Origin: CAVUAF01 sp963739375
GTDB lineage: Bacteria > Acidobacteriota > Terriglobia > Terriglobales > Acidobacteriaceae
Direction: 5' to 3'
Assembly (NCBI GenBank): GCA_963739375.1
Contig: CAVUAF010000024.1
Span: 1 to 64,000 of the forward strand
DNA: 64,000 bases
The notes under the pieces were generated by a model. The model was given only the letters and a program-made list of their open reading frames with translations. It was not told the origin of the DNA and did not search any database. The first letter of the stretch is position 1. Every line of letters starts with the position of its first letter. The position numbers and the translations under genes are program-made. Below, in pieces: positions 8,197 through 17,138 of this stretch.

Positions 8197-9240
8197 TCAT
8201 TGTTTCGGCCACAACACGGCGGCAATACGCGCCATGTCGGCGCGGTCATAGCGGTGGTCGCAGGGGATACTGAGAATGCGCGCGGCCAGCTCGCGGACGC
8301 GGCCCGGGGCGCGCGACGGCGCCGGCCAATGCACGGCGCAGTAGATATTGTGTGCCAGCAGGCGGCGGCGCCATTGTTCGCGACTCGCGGGTGAACGGAA
8401 AACCAGCGGCAGGCACAGGGGAGCGCTGCCGCGCGGCCAGTCGTGGAACAGAGGCTCGGCCGGCCCCCGGTCCTGCATCGCGGCCAGCAGCGCGCGCGCG
8501 TTGCGTTCGCGCCGGCGCCGCCAGGAACGTGGCGCGCCGCCCGCCACTGCGTACTGCCTGGTGTAGGCCGACGGCGGAGCCACCGGAGCCGCGGCGAGCA
8601 TCCTTTCGCCTTCGCGTTGCAGGCGGCGATATTCAGCCTTGATTTCCAAGGGAACGCTGCCGGCAAGGTAGGCGGCTTTTAACACCATGGCGGCGAGTTT
8701 CAGCGAGGCGCCGAGCGCGCCTTCTCCGGCCGGGGCCGGTGGCAGCGCGCGCCCCCGCGGCGACCACAACATGCCGCCGTCCGGTACCGGCAGAGTCTTG
8801 CGGACGGAACAGAAGGCGTAGTCGGCGGTGGAGTGCGCCGCCCAGGGTGAACCGGGATCGTGGCTGTGGTCCTCAAGCAGCAGGCAGCCGGTGCGGCGCT
8901 GCCACTCCCGCCATCCCGCCCCCTCACGCCCGCCGAAGTAGTTCACGGCCAAGACGAGGTCGCGTTTGCCGGGGCGGAGTGTTTCCCACCGCGGCTGCGG
9001 CCAGCGGGGATCGTCGGCATAGAAGCGAAGCTCGGCCGCGGCGCGGAAGTGCGGGAGCGTTTCGCAGCAAAAAAAATCCGGCAGCCACAGGCGGCGCGTG
9101 CGCAGCTTCGCGATGAGCGCGCTCACCGCGTGCCGGCCGAGGGCGTACCACACCGCCGGCCGCGGCCAAGGAACCGCCGCCGCAGGCGGGAACTCCTGCC
9201 AATGAAATTCGCTGCCCAGTTCCCACGGCGCGGCCTTCAT
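8197..9240 (-). CDS. Divergent PLP-dependent aminotransferase-fold protein
   Basis: A 347-residue protein distantly like DegT-type sugar aminotransferases. It keeps LWLPDFFCCETLPHF in the N-terminal part, LLLEDHSHDPGS with the Asp that would contact the pyridine ring, and YAFCSVRKTLPVPDGGML with a candidate Schiff-base Lys. The C-terminal part has NIYCAVHWP and ILSIPCDHRYD, typical of the family's end. It is shorter and more divergent than the enzyme at 5804. The ATG at 9240 overlaps the stop of the GNAT gene (ATGA), implying translational coupling; an upstream ATG at 9270 is within that gene. Whether it still transaminates is open. Confidence 0.7.
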   Translation of the reverse strand: MKAAPWELGSEFHWQEFPPAAAVPWPRPAVWYALGRHAVSALIAKLRTRRLWLPDFFCCETLPHFRAAAELRFYADDPRWPQPRWETLRPGKRDLVLAVNYFGGREGAGWREWQRRTGCLLLEDHSHDPGSPWAAHSTADYAFCSVRKTLPVPDGGMLWSPRGRALPPAPAGEGALGASLKLAAMVLKAAYLAGSVPLEIKAEYRRLQREGERMLAAAPVAPPSAYTRQYAVAGGAPRSWRRRRERNARALLAAMQDRGPAEPLFHDWPRGSAPLCLPLVFRSPASREQWRRRLLAHNIYCAVHWPAPSRAPGRVRELAARILSIPCDHRYDRADMARIAAVLWPKQ

Positions 9241-9785
9241 CGGCGGCCCGACTTCCGCTGCCGGCGCCATTCCTGCTCCAGCACCGACATCAGTAACACA
9301 TCGAGATATTTTCCGTCCCGGTATTGCTCGTGGCGCAGGGTACCTTCGTCGCGAAACCCCAGGCTGCGATAGACGTGGATCGCACGGCGGTTGGCGGCCA
9401 GCACCGTCAGCGAAATCTTATGCAGGTTGAGCTGCGCAAAGCCCCACTCCAGAACCGCCGCCGTCACCGTCGTCCCCAACCCCTTGCCCCAGGCATTGCG
9501 GTCGCCGATCAGGATGGCGAATTCAGCCTTGCGTACGCGATTGTCGATCTGGTACAGGCCGACGTGACCCAGGCACTTATCGGTGCGTGCGTCGGCAATC
9601 GTCCACAGCACTTCGTCGGCGCGGTTGCGGTGCGACTCGATCCACTCTTTCAGGTTGCGGCGCGAATAGCCGGCGGAGAAGCCTCCCAAATGGCGGATGA
9701 CTTCCCACTCGTTGCGATAACGGTAAAGAGCAGCCACGTCTTTGGGTTCCAGCGGTCGCAGGTGGACCTGCCCGAGCTCGATCAT
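9237..9785 (-). CDS. RimJ/RimL-type GNAT N-acetyltransferase
   Basis: A 182-residue single-domain GNAT protein. It has VHLRPLEPKDVAALYRYRN at the start, a central CLGHVGLYQID strand pair, the acetyl-CoA pyrophosphate-binding region GDRNAWGKGLGTTVTAAVLEWGF (close to Q/RxxGxG/A), and LNKISLTV-like KISLTVLAANRRAIHVYRSLGF. It is close in architecture to enzymes that acetylate amino sugars or protein N-termini. The gene overlaps both neighbours by four bases (ATGA), within the glycan operon. An amino-sugar nucleotide acceptor made by the neighbouring aminotransferases is an inference from context. Confidence 0.85.
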   Translation of the reverse strand: MIELGQVHLRPLEPKDVAALYRYRNEWEVIRHLGGFSAGYSRRNLKEWIESHRNRADEVLWTIADARTDKCLGHVGLYQIDNRVRKAEFAILIGDRNAWGKGLGTTVTAAVLEWGFAQLNLHKISLTVLAANRRAIHVYRSLGFRDEGTLRHEQYRDGKYLDVLLMSVLEQEWRRQRKSGRR

Positions 9786-11578
9786 GATTCGCCACTCCGG
9801 TTACCGACTCCAGGGTGCAAGCCGAGATCGTCGACCTCGGCAACGTGCTGGCCGGAACGCACGCCCGCGCCCCGAAAAACGCCTTTCAGCGTGCGCAGCA
9901 GGATTCTCACGTCTAACCAGAAACGGCAGTGGTCTACGTACCATACATCCAGTTCCAGGCGGCGGCTGAAGGGGATGTCCTGCCGGCCGTGCACCTGGGC
10001 CCAGCCGGTGATGCCGGGGCGCAACTCGTGACGGCGCGCTTGCTGGGGGGTATAGCGGGGCAGATATTCCTTGAGCAAGGGACGCGGGCCGACGAGGCTC
10101 ATCTCGCCGCGCAGCACGTTCCACAGCTCGGGAAGTTCGTCGAGGCTGGCGGCACGCAGGAAGCGTCCCAGACGCGGCATACGTTCCGCGTCGGGCAGCA
10201 GGTGGCCGGCGGGGTCGCGGGCGTCGGTCATGCTGCGGAATTTGATTACCTCAAAAACTTCGCCGCGCAACCCGGGGCGCTCTTGCCGGAACAGCACCGG
10301 CGTCCCCAGGCGCAGCCGCACCAGCACCGCCACCAGCAAGAGCAACGGCGAGAGCAGCAGCAGCGCCGACGCGGACATCGCGATGTCCAGCGCCCGCTTG
10401 AAGAACCGGACATACCAGCCGCGCGCGGGGCGCGCCGCCAGCAGGCGCTGGTATTCGGCGCACCAGGCTTGGGCGACCCGTGCGCGCGGAAACTCTCGCC
10501 GCACGCGCTCCTGCGCCGCCTGGCCCATGCGCTCGCGGAGGGTGCGGTCGGCCAGCAGTTGCGCCGTTGCCGCCGCCAGGGCCGCGGCGTCGCCCAGCGG
10601 CGTCAGCAAGCCGGTCGCGCCGTCCACCACCGCGTCCACCACGCCCGTGGCCCGTGCTCCCACGATCGGCTTTGCGGCCGCCGCGGCTTCCAGCGCCACA
10701 TTGGGGAAACCTTCGCGGTGCGTCGGCAGCGCTACCACGTCCATGACGTGATAGTACAAAGCCGGCGCCTCGGCCGCACGCACAATGATTCGCGGGTGGG
10801 TCTCGATCTGCCTTCGCAGCTCTCCGCTGACGGGATCGCCGGGCTCGAAGAAGCCGACCAGCAGCAGCCGCAGCTCAGGAAAGCGCGCGCCCAGGCTGTG
10901 GAACGCCTCCACCAACTCCGGCAGACCCTTGTCGCGGGTGAAGCGGCCGACGAAGCCGACCACCGGCGCAGCCGCGGGAATGCCCAGGTCGGCGCGCAGC
11001 CGCGCCGCCGCTTCCCGGCGTTCGGCGGTGGGGGCGAAGGCTTCCGCATCGACGCCGTTGCTGCTGCCGGAGGCGAGCACCGCCGCCTTAGCCGGCGCCA
11101 TCAGCCGCAGGGCCAGGGCCTGGTCGCGCAGGCTGCCGCTGACGCAGATCACGCGCTGGGCGCAGCCGGCGGCCACGCGCTCGGCGGCACGCAGCAGTCC
11201 CCGGCGCCAGCCCCGGGCCGTTTCCAGGCGCAGGCCCCGCAACGTGTAGATGCGGATGGGAACGCCAGCGAGCTTCCCCGCGATTCCGCCCAGCAGTCCC
11301 GCCTTGGGCGTGCCGGCATTCAGGATGTCGGGGCGGAAGCGGCGAATCTCCCGCCTCAGGCGCCACAGCGCGACCACATCGCGCAGCGGGCTGATTTCCC
11401 GCTGCATGGCGACCGTAACGACCTCTACCTGTTCCTCGCGCACGAAGGCGGCGACTTCCGACCCCGGCGAGGTGACGATCCGGACCTCGAAGCCATGCTC
11501 GCGCAGAAACCGCGCCTGCCCGCGCAGCAGCAACAACGAGAGCGGCGAGGTCACGATGTACAGGACGCGTGGTTTCAT
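9782..11578 (-). CDS. GT4 glycosyltransferase fused to phosphoglycosyl transferase
   Basis: A 598-residue two-domain protein. Residues 1-~385 are a GT-B glycosyltransferase family 4 module: VLYIVTSPLSLLLLRGQ, PIRIYTLRGLRLE, VGFVGRFTRDKGLPELVEAF and THREGFPNVALEAAA. From ~388 follows a bacterial sugar-transferase (PglC/WcaJ C-terminal type) module: membrane helix ASALLLLSPLLLLVAVLV, FRQERPG, FEVIKFRSM, the catalytic Asp-Glu in SLDELPELWNVL, MSLVGPRP and GITGWAQVHGR. The second module transfers a sugar phosphate to undecaprenyl phosphate; the first would then add the second sugar, so one chain could make a disaccharide-lipid. The ATG at 11578 starts 2 bases after the AsnB stop; a longer open frame upstream is only the shadow of AsnB. 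Confidence 0.9.
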   Translation of the reverse strand: MKPRVLYIVTSPLSLLLLRGQARFLREHGFEVRIVTSPGSEVAAFVREEQVEVVTVAMQREISPLRDVVALWRLRREIRRFRPDILNAGTPKAGLLGGIAGKLAGVPIRIYTLRGLRLETARGWRRGLLRAAERVAAGCAQRVICVSGSLRDQALALRLMAPAKAAVLASGSSNGVDAEAFAPTAERREAAARLRADLGIPAAAPVVGFVGRFTRDKGLPELVEAFHSLGARFPELRLLLVGFFEPGDPVSGELRRQIETHPRIIVRAAEAPALYYHVMDVVALPTHREGFPNVALEAAAAAKPIVGARATGVVDAVVDGATGLLTPLGDAAALAAATAQLLADRTLRERMGQAAQERVRREFPRARVAQAWCAEYQRLLAARPARGWYVRFFKRALDIAMSASALLLLSPLLLLVAVLVRLRLGTPVLFRQERPGLRGEVFEVIKFRSMTDARDPAGHLLPDAERMPRLGRFLRAASLDELPELWNVLRGEMSLVGPRPLLKEYLPRYTPQQARRHELRPGITGWAQVHGRQDIPFSRRLELDVWYVDHCRFWLDVRILLRTLKGVFRGAGVRSGQHVAEVDDLGLHPGVGNRSGES

Positions 11579-11580
11579 AG

Positions 11581-13563
11581 TCACGCCGGCGCCGCGGCCG
11601 GAGAGGCAGCCCGGGGCGCGGAGCGCTCCGCCGCCAGCCAGCCTTGGAACATCAGCACATCCCACAGCTCGTGCTGCCAGTCGCGCTTCCCCGCCAGGTG
11701 CTCCGCCCACTTCTGGCGGACCGGCGCGGGCTTGAAGAATCCCTCTTGCGCCAGCCGCCGCGCGTCGAGCAGCGATTCTGCCCAGTCGCGCAGCGGGCCG
11801 CGCAAGGCAACGTCGAGCGCGAACCCGAAGCCGCTTTTGGGACGCTCCACCAGGGCTGCGGGGACATAACGGTACAGCAACTGCCGCAGGATCCACTTGC
11901 CCTGCCCCGCGCGCAGCTTCGCGCCCATCGGGATGCGCCACGCCAGCGCGAAGACGTCGGGATCGAGCATGGGCACGCGCGCTTCCAGGCTGGTGCTCAT
12001 GGAAGCGCGATCGACCTTCACCAGGATGTCGTCGGGCAAGTACGTGAGCGCGTCCAGGTACATCATCTGCTGGGTGAAATCCGGGAGACGGGCCCAGCGC
12101 CCGCGGTCGGTGATCACGCTGGGCGCTTCGCTGGCGCCTTCCACCACCGCCCCGGGTTCCGGCCAGTGGGAGACCAGGCGCTGGTACATGGCGTCGGGAC
12201 CGGGGAGCGCCAGCAGGTCCGCCATCTTGTGCATTTTGTAGCCGGCATTGCGATGCCGCGCCGCCACGCCGGTCAGGGCCAGCAGCGAGTCCCAGCGCGC
12301 CGCGGGGGTGGAAGTGATGGCCGCCGCACCCACGCGCCGCAGCGCGCGTGGCACTCGGCGGGCGCGGCGCCACAGGCGCTCCACCCAGGCATAGCGGTTG
12401 TAGCCGCAGAACAACTCGTCGCCGCCGTCGCCCGAGAGGGCCACTGTGACCGCGCGTCGCGCCAGCCGTGACACCAGCAACGTCGGCACCTGCGAGGAGT
12501 CGGCGAAGGGCTCGTCGTAGATGCCGGGCAGCTCGGGCACCAGGCGCAAGGCATCGGCGGCCTCGACGTACAGCTCGGTGTGGTCGGTACCGAGATGACG
12601 CGCTACCGCCGCGGCGTGCTGCGCTTCATCGTACTGCGCCTCGCGCATGCCGATGGAAAACGTGCGCACCGGCCGCGGGCTCTGCGCCTGCATCAGCGCG
12701 ACCACGGTGGAGGAATCGATGCCGCCGGAAAGAAACGCCCCCAGCGGCACGTCGGCGACCATGCGCAGCCGCACCGAGCGGCGCAACGCGGCATCGAGCA
12801 ACTCGACCATGCCTTCCGCGGGCTGGGTGAGCGGCTGGGCCACGCCGGCTTCCACCACCTGCCGCGCCGACCAGTACTCCGCCTCGCGCGGCTCGCGCGC
12901 GCCGGCGGTGAAGGTAAGCAGCGTCGCCGGCCGGACTTTTTGCACGCCGGCGTAAATCGAGTGGGGCGCCGGCACGCAGTTGTGGCGCACGTAGAGGGCC
13001 AGCGCCCCGCGGCTGACGTCCGCATCGAATCCCGGGAAAACGCGCAGCGCTTTGAGTTCCGACCCGAAGAGGAGCGTGTCGCCGCACCAGCCCCAGTACA
13101 GCGGCTTTTCGCCGAAGCGGTCGCGCGCCAGGTGCAGCCGGCGGTCGGCGCGGTCCCACAACGCGAGGGCGAACATGCCATTGCAGTGCGGCAGCGCGGC
13201 CGCGATGCCCCAGCGCTCGAACGCCGCCAGCAGGACTTCCGTGTCCGAGCGTCCACGGAAACGCAGCGCCGGATCGAGCGCCAGCAGTTCGTCGCGCAGC
13301 TCGGCGAAGTTGTAGATTTCGCCGTTGAAGACGACGGCATAGCGGCCGCTCGCCGAGTGCATCGGTTGGCGGCCGGTGGGCGAGAGATCGAGGATGGCCA
13401 GACGGCGAAACCCCAGGGCGACACCCACCGCCGGGTCGACCCAGACCTCGGCGTCATCGGGCCCGCGATGCACGAGCGTGTCGCGCATCGCCCGCGCCCG
13501 AGCGCCCAGCTCTTCGGGGCGCCGTCCGCCACGCGTGTCCCAAAGCCCGACGATGCCGCACAT
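11581..13563 (-). CDS. Asparagine synthase (glutamine-hydrolysing) family protein
   Basis: A 660-residue class II glutamine amidotransferase. Cys2 (MCGIVG) is the glutaminase nucleophile, followed by VHRGPDD, VVFNGEIYNFAELRDEL, RSDTEVLLAAFE and the second-half ATP pyrophosphatase motif FLSGGIDSSTVVALM. TVALSGDGGDELFCGYNRY and YLPDDILVKVDRASM are characteristic of the AsnB family. In exopolysaccharide clusters such proteins are usually paralogues that amidate a sugar acid rather than make free asparagine; that role is inferred from location. It lies 2 bases upstream of the GT4-PglC gene and 49 bases after the membrane-protein gene. A second paralogue occurs at 26571. Confidence 0.92.
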   Translation of the reverse strand: MCGIVGLWDTRGGRRPEELGARARAMRDTLVHRGPDDAEVWVDPAVGVALGFRRLAILDLSPTGRQPMHSASGRYAVVFNGEIYNFAELRDELLALDPALRFRGRSDTEVLLAAFERWGIAAALPHCNGMFALALWDRADRRLHLARDRFGEKPLYWGWCGDTLLFGSELKALRVFPGFDADVSRGALALYVRHNCVPAPHSIYAGVQKVRPATLLTFTAGAREPREAEYWSARQVVEAGVAQPLTQPAEGMVELLDAALRRSVRLRMVADVPLGAFLSGGIDSSTVVALMQAQSPRPVRTFSIGMREAQYDEAQHAAAVARHLGTDHTELYVEAADALRLVPELPGIYDEPFADSSQVPTLLVSRLARRAVTVALSGDGGDELFCGYNRYAWVERLWRRARRVPRALRRVGAAAITSTPAARWDSLLALTGVAARHRNAGYKMHKMADLLALPGPDAMYQRLVSHWPEPGAVVEGASEAPSVITDRGRWARLPDFTQQMMYLDALTYLPDDILVKVDRASMSTSLEARVPMLDPDVFALAWRIPMGAKLRAGQGKWILRQLLYRYVPAALVERPKSGFGFALDVALRGPLRDWAESLLDARRLAQEGFFKPAPVRQKWAEHLAGKRDWQHELWDVLMFQGWLAAERSAPRAASPAAAPA

Positions 13564-13612
13564 CAGCGCAGCCTCGCCGGGCGACTCGCCTCCGTGAATA
13601 GGTCGCGTGGCT

Positions 13613-14971
13613 TCAATCTGCCCTCACCGCCGAGCGCCGACGTGCGGTGAAAGCACGCGGTTTTTTGCTGGACTGCGGCGCGAGAGTTGCGCCGGCTTCG
13701 CTGTCGCCGCCACACAGCAGCAGCACCAAGGTGCACAGCACCATGACGCGCATCCGCGTCAGGATGCCGAAGTTCTGGGTGATGGCGCCATAGCTGGCGA
13801 CGAAGAGCAGGGAGTAAAGGAACAGGAAGGTCGAGAACGGCCGGCTGCGCCAGCCAAGTAACGCCCGCATCAGGGCAGCACGGTGCTTCGCCAAAAGGTA
13901 CGCAATGAACAGAGCTTCGGCGGCGGCGATGAAGGCTTGCGGGTTGTTTGCTTCCCAGGGGAACGGGCGCACCAGGAAAAACGGCGACAGCGCCACCCGC
14001 ACCGGCATCGAGCCCAACACTTCGAAGGATGACCCTCCCTGCTTGCTGTTGCGGGTCACCTGCTGGGCCATGAACTCACCACTCTGCAGGTCCGTCACGC
14101 TGAGAAAGTCCTGCGCCCGCACGATGGTGAAATAGCTCGCCACCAGCAGCACGGGAATGCCCGCCGCCTTGATGATCACCCCGGTGATGCCGCGCCGACT
14201 CTGCGCAAACATCTGCGCCACCGTGGCCGCGGCGCCGAGAATCACCGCGACGTGCGGTCGTACCGTCGCCGTGGCCAACAGCCCGGCCACCAGCCACACG
14301 TAGCCGCGGGGATCAGCCTTGGCGACCGCGCGCGCAAAGCCCCAGCAGCTCAGCCCGATGCCGAACAGGATGAGCGGCTCTTTTCCCAGCATCGCCGGCC
14401 AGAACACCAGCGACGGGAGGAAGAAGGTGAGCAGCATGGCCTCGGTCCGCCGGCCTTCAGGAAAAGCGATGCAAAAGGCGCGATACAGCAGGAACTGCCC
14501 CCAGAACCCAACGCTGGCGAAAAGCACGAACAAGGCGGAAAAGGAGGCACCCAGCGAGGTCACGGCCACCGCCGCAGTCATGATCAAGAAGTTGGTCGAC
14601 CAGATGGGCTTGAGTAGGTAAAACCCGAACATCCCCCACTGCCGCGCCAGGTCCGTGCCTGCGTCGAAGTAGGTCTGGGCGTCGCCCCCGCCGTACACGT
14701 CGAACATCACCGTCATGTAAGCGCCGGTGGCGGCCAGTTTGAGCATGTAGGCCACCAGCGCGACGCGCCCCACCTCACGGTCGCGGCGGGTCAGGTGACG
14801 CAGCAGAAACAAGTTGACGGCCGTGATCGCCGGCACCAGGAACAACCCGGCCTCCCAGGTGTATCCCTGCGGGAACATCAGGCGCAGCGCCCACAGCGGC
14901 GACGTCAGCAGGGTGGCGACACCGATCCCGTTCACCGCCTGCATGGCCGGTCTGGAGGTGACGGCTTCCAT
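13613..14971 (-). CDS. Polytopic membrane protein of the glycan locus (polymerase-like)
   Basis: A ~452-residue protein with 9-11 predicted membrane segments, for example GIGVATLLTSPLWALRL, LFLVPAITAVNLFLL, FLIMTAAVAVTSLG, LFVLFASVGFWGQFLLY, MLLTFFLPSLVFWPAMLG and FSTFLFLYSLLFVASYG. The segment LVFWPAMLGKEPLILFGIGL resembles the EpsG-like or Wzy-like polymerases found beside exosortase-type clusters. No large periplasmic loop or defined catalytic motif could be assigned, so polymerase is only a candidate role. The ATG at 14971 overlaps the stop of the upstream glycosyltransferase-like gene; a GTG 20 codons earlier would overlap it far more. Confidence 0.6.
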   Translation of the reverse strand: MEAVTSRPAMQAVNGIGVATLLTSPLWALRLMFPQGYTWEAGLFLVPAITAVNLFLLRHLTRRDREVGRVALVAYMLKLAATGAYMTVMFDVYGGGDAQTYFDAGTDLARQWGMFGFYLLKPIWSTNFLIMTAAVAVTSLGASFSALFVLFASVGFWGQFLLYRAFCIAFPEGRRTEAMLLTFFLPSLVFWPAMLGKEPLILFGIGLSCWGFARAVAKADPRGYVWLVAGLLATATVRPHVAVILGAAATVAQMFAQSRRGITGVIIKAAGIPVLLVASYFTIVRAQDFLSVTDLQSGEFMAQQVTRNSKQGGSSFEVLGSMPVRVALSPFFLVRPFPWEANNPQAFIAAAEALFIAYLLAKHRAALMRALLGWRSRPFSTFLFLYSLLFVASYGAITQNFGILTRMRVMVLCTLVLLLCGGDSEAGATLAPQSSKKPRAFTARRRSAVRAD

Positions 14972-16095
14972 TACGCGGGTGACCTCGCACCGGCACGAGC
15001 GCCGACCACGGAGGCAAATACCGCATCCCACTGCGCCAGCATCGCGTCTTCGTTGAAGCGACTCTCGACGTGCCGCCGCCCACGTTCGGCATTCTCGCGG
15101 CGCACGCGCTCATCGCCGATGTACCGCTCCAGCATCGGTTCCCAGTCCTGCGCCGTGCGGCACAACGCCTCCACCCCCGCCGCCGTCATCGCCGCGGTGT
15201 ACGCCGGGGTCGCCGAGACCACCGCCGGAACGCCCATGCGCCAGAACAGGAACAGTTTGTTCGCCGGTTTGCCCGACCAGAACGCATCGTGCAGCGGAAT
15301 CGGAATCACCGCCAGGTCACACGCCGTGGCGATGCGCGAAAAGGTGGCGCTGTTCCAGGCGTACAGGTACATTTCGTCGTAGAGGCCGCGCACCTTGTCC
15401 AGCGTGCGGGTGCGACCGTGGCGGTTCCCGAGATAGCGGTAATACTCGAGATCGGTGATCACATGCAGCGCGAGGCGGTGCCGTTGCTGCAAGCGTAAGA
15501 GCACGTCGCGAATCGCGAACAACGATCCCAGAGTGTCGGGCAAGCCCTCCCACACCAGATTGAAGACCTCGCCGGTGGTGTAGTCGCTCTTGGTGTGGCG
15601 CACATCGGCGAATTGAAAATCCAGGATGGGGTGCACGTTGCGGCAGAAGGCCCGGATCTGTTCCGCCTGGGCCTCGGTCGAGCAGATAACCGCATCGGCA
15701 CGCCGGCACATGCGCTCGATTCCTGACCGGTAATCCAGGAGCAGGTACTGGTTCTGCCGGACCAGAAACTTGGCCACTCCGCGCACCAGGCTCCGCGGCT
15801 CGAGGCGCGGAATCGCCAGATACGAATCGAGCAACTCGTACACCACCTTGCCCCGGCCATACCGCATCCAGACGCTGATGTCCGCAGTGGCGGTGACCAC
15901 CACCACATCGTAGTCGCGTGCCGGATCGGCAATCTCGAACCCCAGCCCCCGCTGCCGGGCGTAGTAACAGAAACGCCGGCGGTCGCCGGGGCGGGTGAGC
16001 GTCGGGCTGCAGGGGGCGTAGCCGATGCGCAGTCGCAGCAAGTCAGCCGCGTCGGACGCGACTGGGGCCGGAATGTTCTGCTCGCCAATTGCCAT
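14971..16095 (-). CDS. GT-B-type glycosyltransferase, putative
   Basis: A 374-residue protein. It contains IADPARDYDVVVVTATADIS, KVVYELLDSYLAIPR, RADAVICSTEAQAEQIRAF, a core LVWEGLPDTLGSLFAI at the start of the second Rossmann half, and PANKLFLFWRMGVPAVVSATPAY at the C-terminal nucleotide-binding region, where NK..FWRMG..V resembles the GT4/GT1 donor-binding site. No signal peptide is evident, so cytoplasmic. It is tightly packed between the deacetylase (27-base gap) and the membrane protein. The sugar added is unknown. Confidence 0.7.
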   Translation of the reverse strand: MAIGEQNIPAPVASDAADLLRLRIGYAPCSPTLTRPGDRRRFCYYARQRGLGFEIADPARDYDVVVVTATADISVWMRYGRGKVVYELLDSYLAIPRLEPRSLVRGVAKFLVRQNQYLLLDYRSGIERMCRRADAVICSTEAQAEQIRAFCRNVHPILDFQFADVRHTKSDYTTGEVFNLVWEGLPDTLGSLFAIRDVLLRLQQRHRLALHVITDLEYYRYLGNRHGRTRTLDKVRGLYDEMYLYAWNSATFSRIATACDLAVIPIPLHDAFWSGKPANKLFLFWRMGVPAVVSATPAYTAAMTAAGVEALCRTAQDWEPMLERYIGDERVRRENAERGRRHVESRFNEDAMLAQWDAVFASVVGARAGARSPA

Positions 16096-16122
16096 CCGTC
16101 AACCTTGATCGCCGGCACACCT

Positions 16123-17133
16123 TCAGCGTGCCGCCATGGCGATTTCCTTTTCCGTCTCCGCGGCACAACGCGCGGCCAGTTCGCCCATGGAGAGGAACTC
16201 CAGCTCGCCGCGTGACCGCAACCGCTCCGCATGCGCCAGAATTGCGCGCAAGCCGGTGAACATGGCCTCCGTGCCGTCGGCCAGGTTCGTCGGGTGAAAC
16301 CACAGGTGGAAGACGCGCCCTTGTTGGGCGGCTGCGTCCAGACCGCGCTGCGCCCGTCGCACCCGCCGCGAGACTGGTACCAGGCGTCGCCAGCCGTGCA
16401 TCGGAAAATACAACATCGAGGCCGGCAGGTTCCACAATCCCGACGCATCGCGCTGGGGCAAGGATACCGGCGGCGTGCCCGCGACCAGCGCGCTGCCGCC
16501 ATGCGCCAGTCGTTGCACCGCGAGGGGCCAGCCCGCAGTGCGATACCACTGCGGTTCAACCCCGCGGTAGCAGCTGAATCCGAACTCGCGCAGCACCTCC
16601 AAATGGCCCGCCTGGTTGCGCGGAAACACAAACGATCGCATCTCGATCCCCAGTTCGCGCGCCAGGCGCAGCGACTCGCGCACCTCCGCCACCGCCACCT
16701 CACGGGCGCAGCCGGCGTCGCCGAAGATCACGTGCGAGAACGTGTGGCAACCGATCTCCTGCCGCGGCCTCGCTGCCTGGATCTTCTCCACCAGCGACCG
16801 GGCGTAGAACAGCGGCTGCGACTGCTCGTCGGCACCAGGATCGAGTGCGTACCAATCGCGGCGGCACCAGGCGTGCTGCGGCCGCGGCAGGTCGGGATGC
16901 TTCCGCCCCTCGACGGCAGCGCAGCGCTCCAGCAGCAGATGCCCGACCACGCACCACGTCGCCGACACGCCAAACTCGCACAACAGCGCCAGCAGCCGCT
17001 CGATCACCTGCGCTCGCTCCCGCTCACACGCCGCTCGAAACGCGAACGGCGGTTCCAGGTCGAGGTACCCCCAAATCAGCTCGAAATCGAGGCTGAGGGT
17101 AAAAACGCCGCGCGCGAGTGCGATGGTCGGCAT
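16123..17133 (-). CDS. Polysaccharide deacetylase (CE4-like)
   Basis: A 336-residue protein with NodB-like motifs: TLSLDFELIWGY carries the first metal/catalytic Asp, FGVSATWCVVGHLLLE follows, and GCHTFSHVIFG supplies the H-x3-H metal ligands. RSFVFPRNQAGHLEVLREFGF is the third motif, and HLWFHPTNLADG near the end supplies the last His. Such enzymes remove N- or O-acetyl groups from polysaccharide. No signal peptide is seen, so it may act on a lipid-linked precursor in the cytoplasm, as in exosortase-associated deacetylases. The ATG at 17133 is 5 bases after the methyltransferase stop; the longer frame to 17817 is a shadow. Confidence 0.88.
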   Translation of the reverse strand: MPTIALARGVFTLSLDFELIWGYLDLEPPFAFRAACERERAQVIERLLALLCEFGVSATWCVVGHLLLERCAAVEGRKHPDLPRPQHAWCRRDWYALDPGADEQSQPLFYARSLVEKIQAARPRQEIGCHTFSHVIFGDAGCAREVAVAEVRESLRLARELGIEMRSFVFPRNQAGHLEVLREFGFSCYRGVEPQWYRTAGWPLAVQRLAHGGSALVAGTPPVSLPQRDASGLWNLPASMLYFPMHGWRRLVPVSRRVRRAQRGLDAAAQQGRVFHLWFHPTNLADGTEAMFTGLRAILAHAERLRSRGELEFLSMGELAARCAAETEKEIAMAAR

Positions 17134-17138
17134 CCCGG

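Noticed and set aside
11579..12373. N-terminal extension of the GT4-PglC frame
   Set aside because: It is a shadow of AsnB; the true start MKPRVLYIV lies at 11578.
12580..13650. Plus-strand frames of 200-360 codons opposite AsnB
   Set aside because: They lie wholly opposite a gene with clear AsnB motifs and have low-complexity Arg/His-rich translations.
13613..14971. Exosortase
   Set aside because: The conserved Cys, Arg and His motifs expected of exosortases could not be found in the membrane protein.
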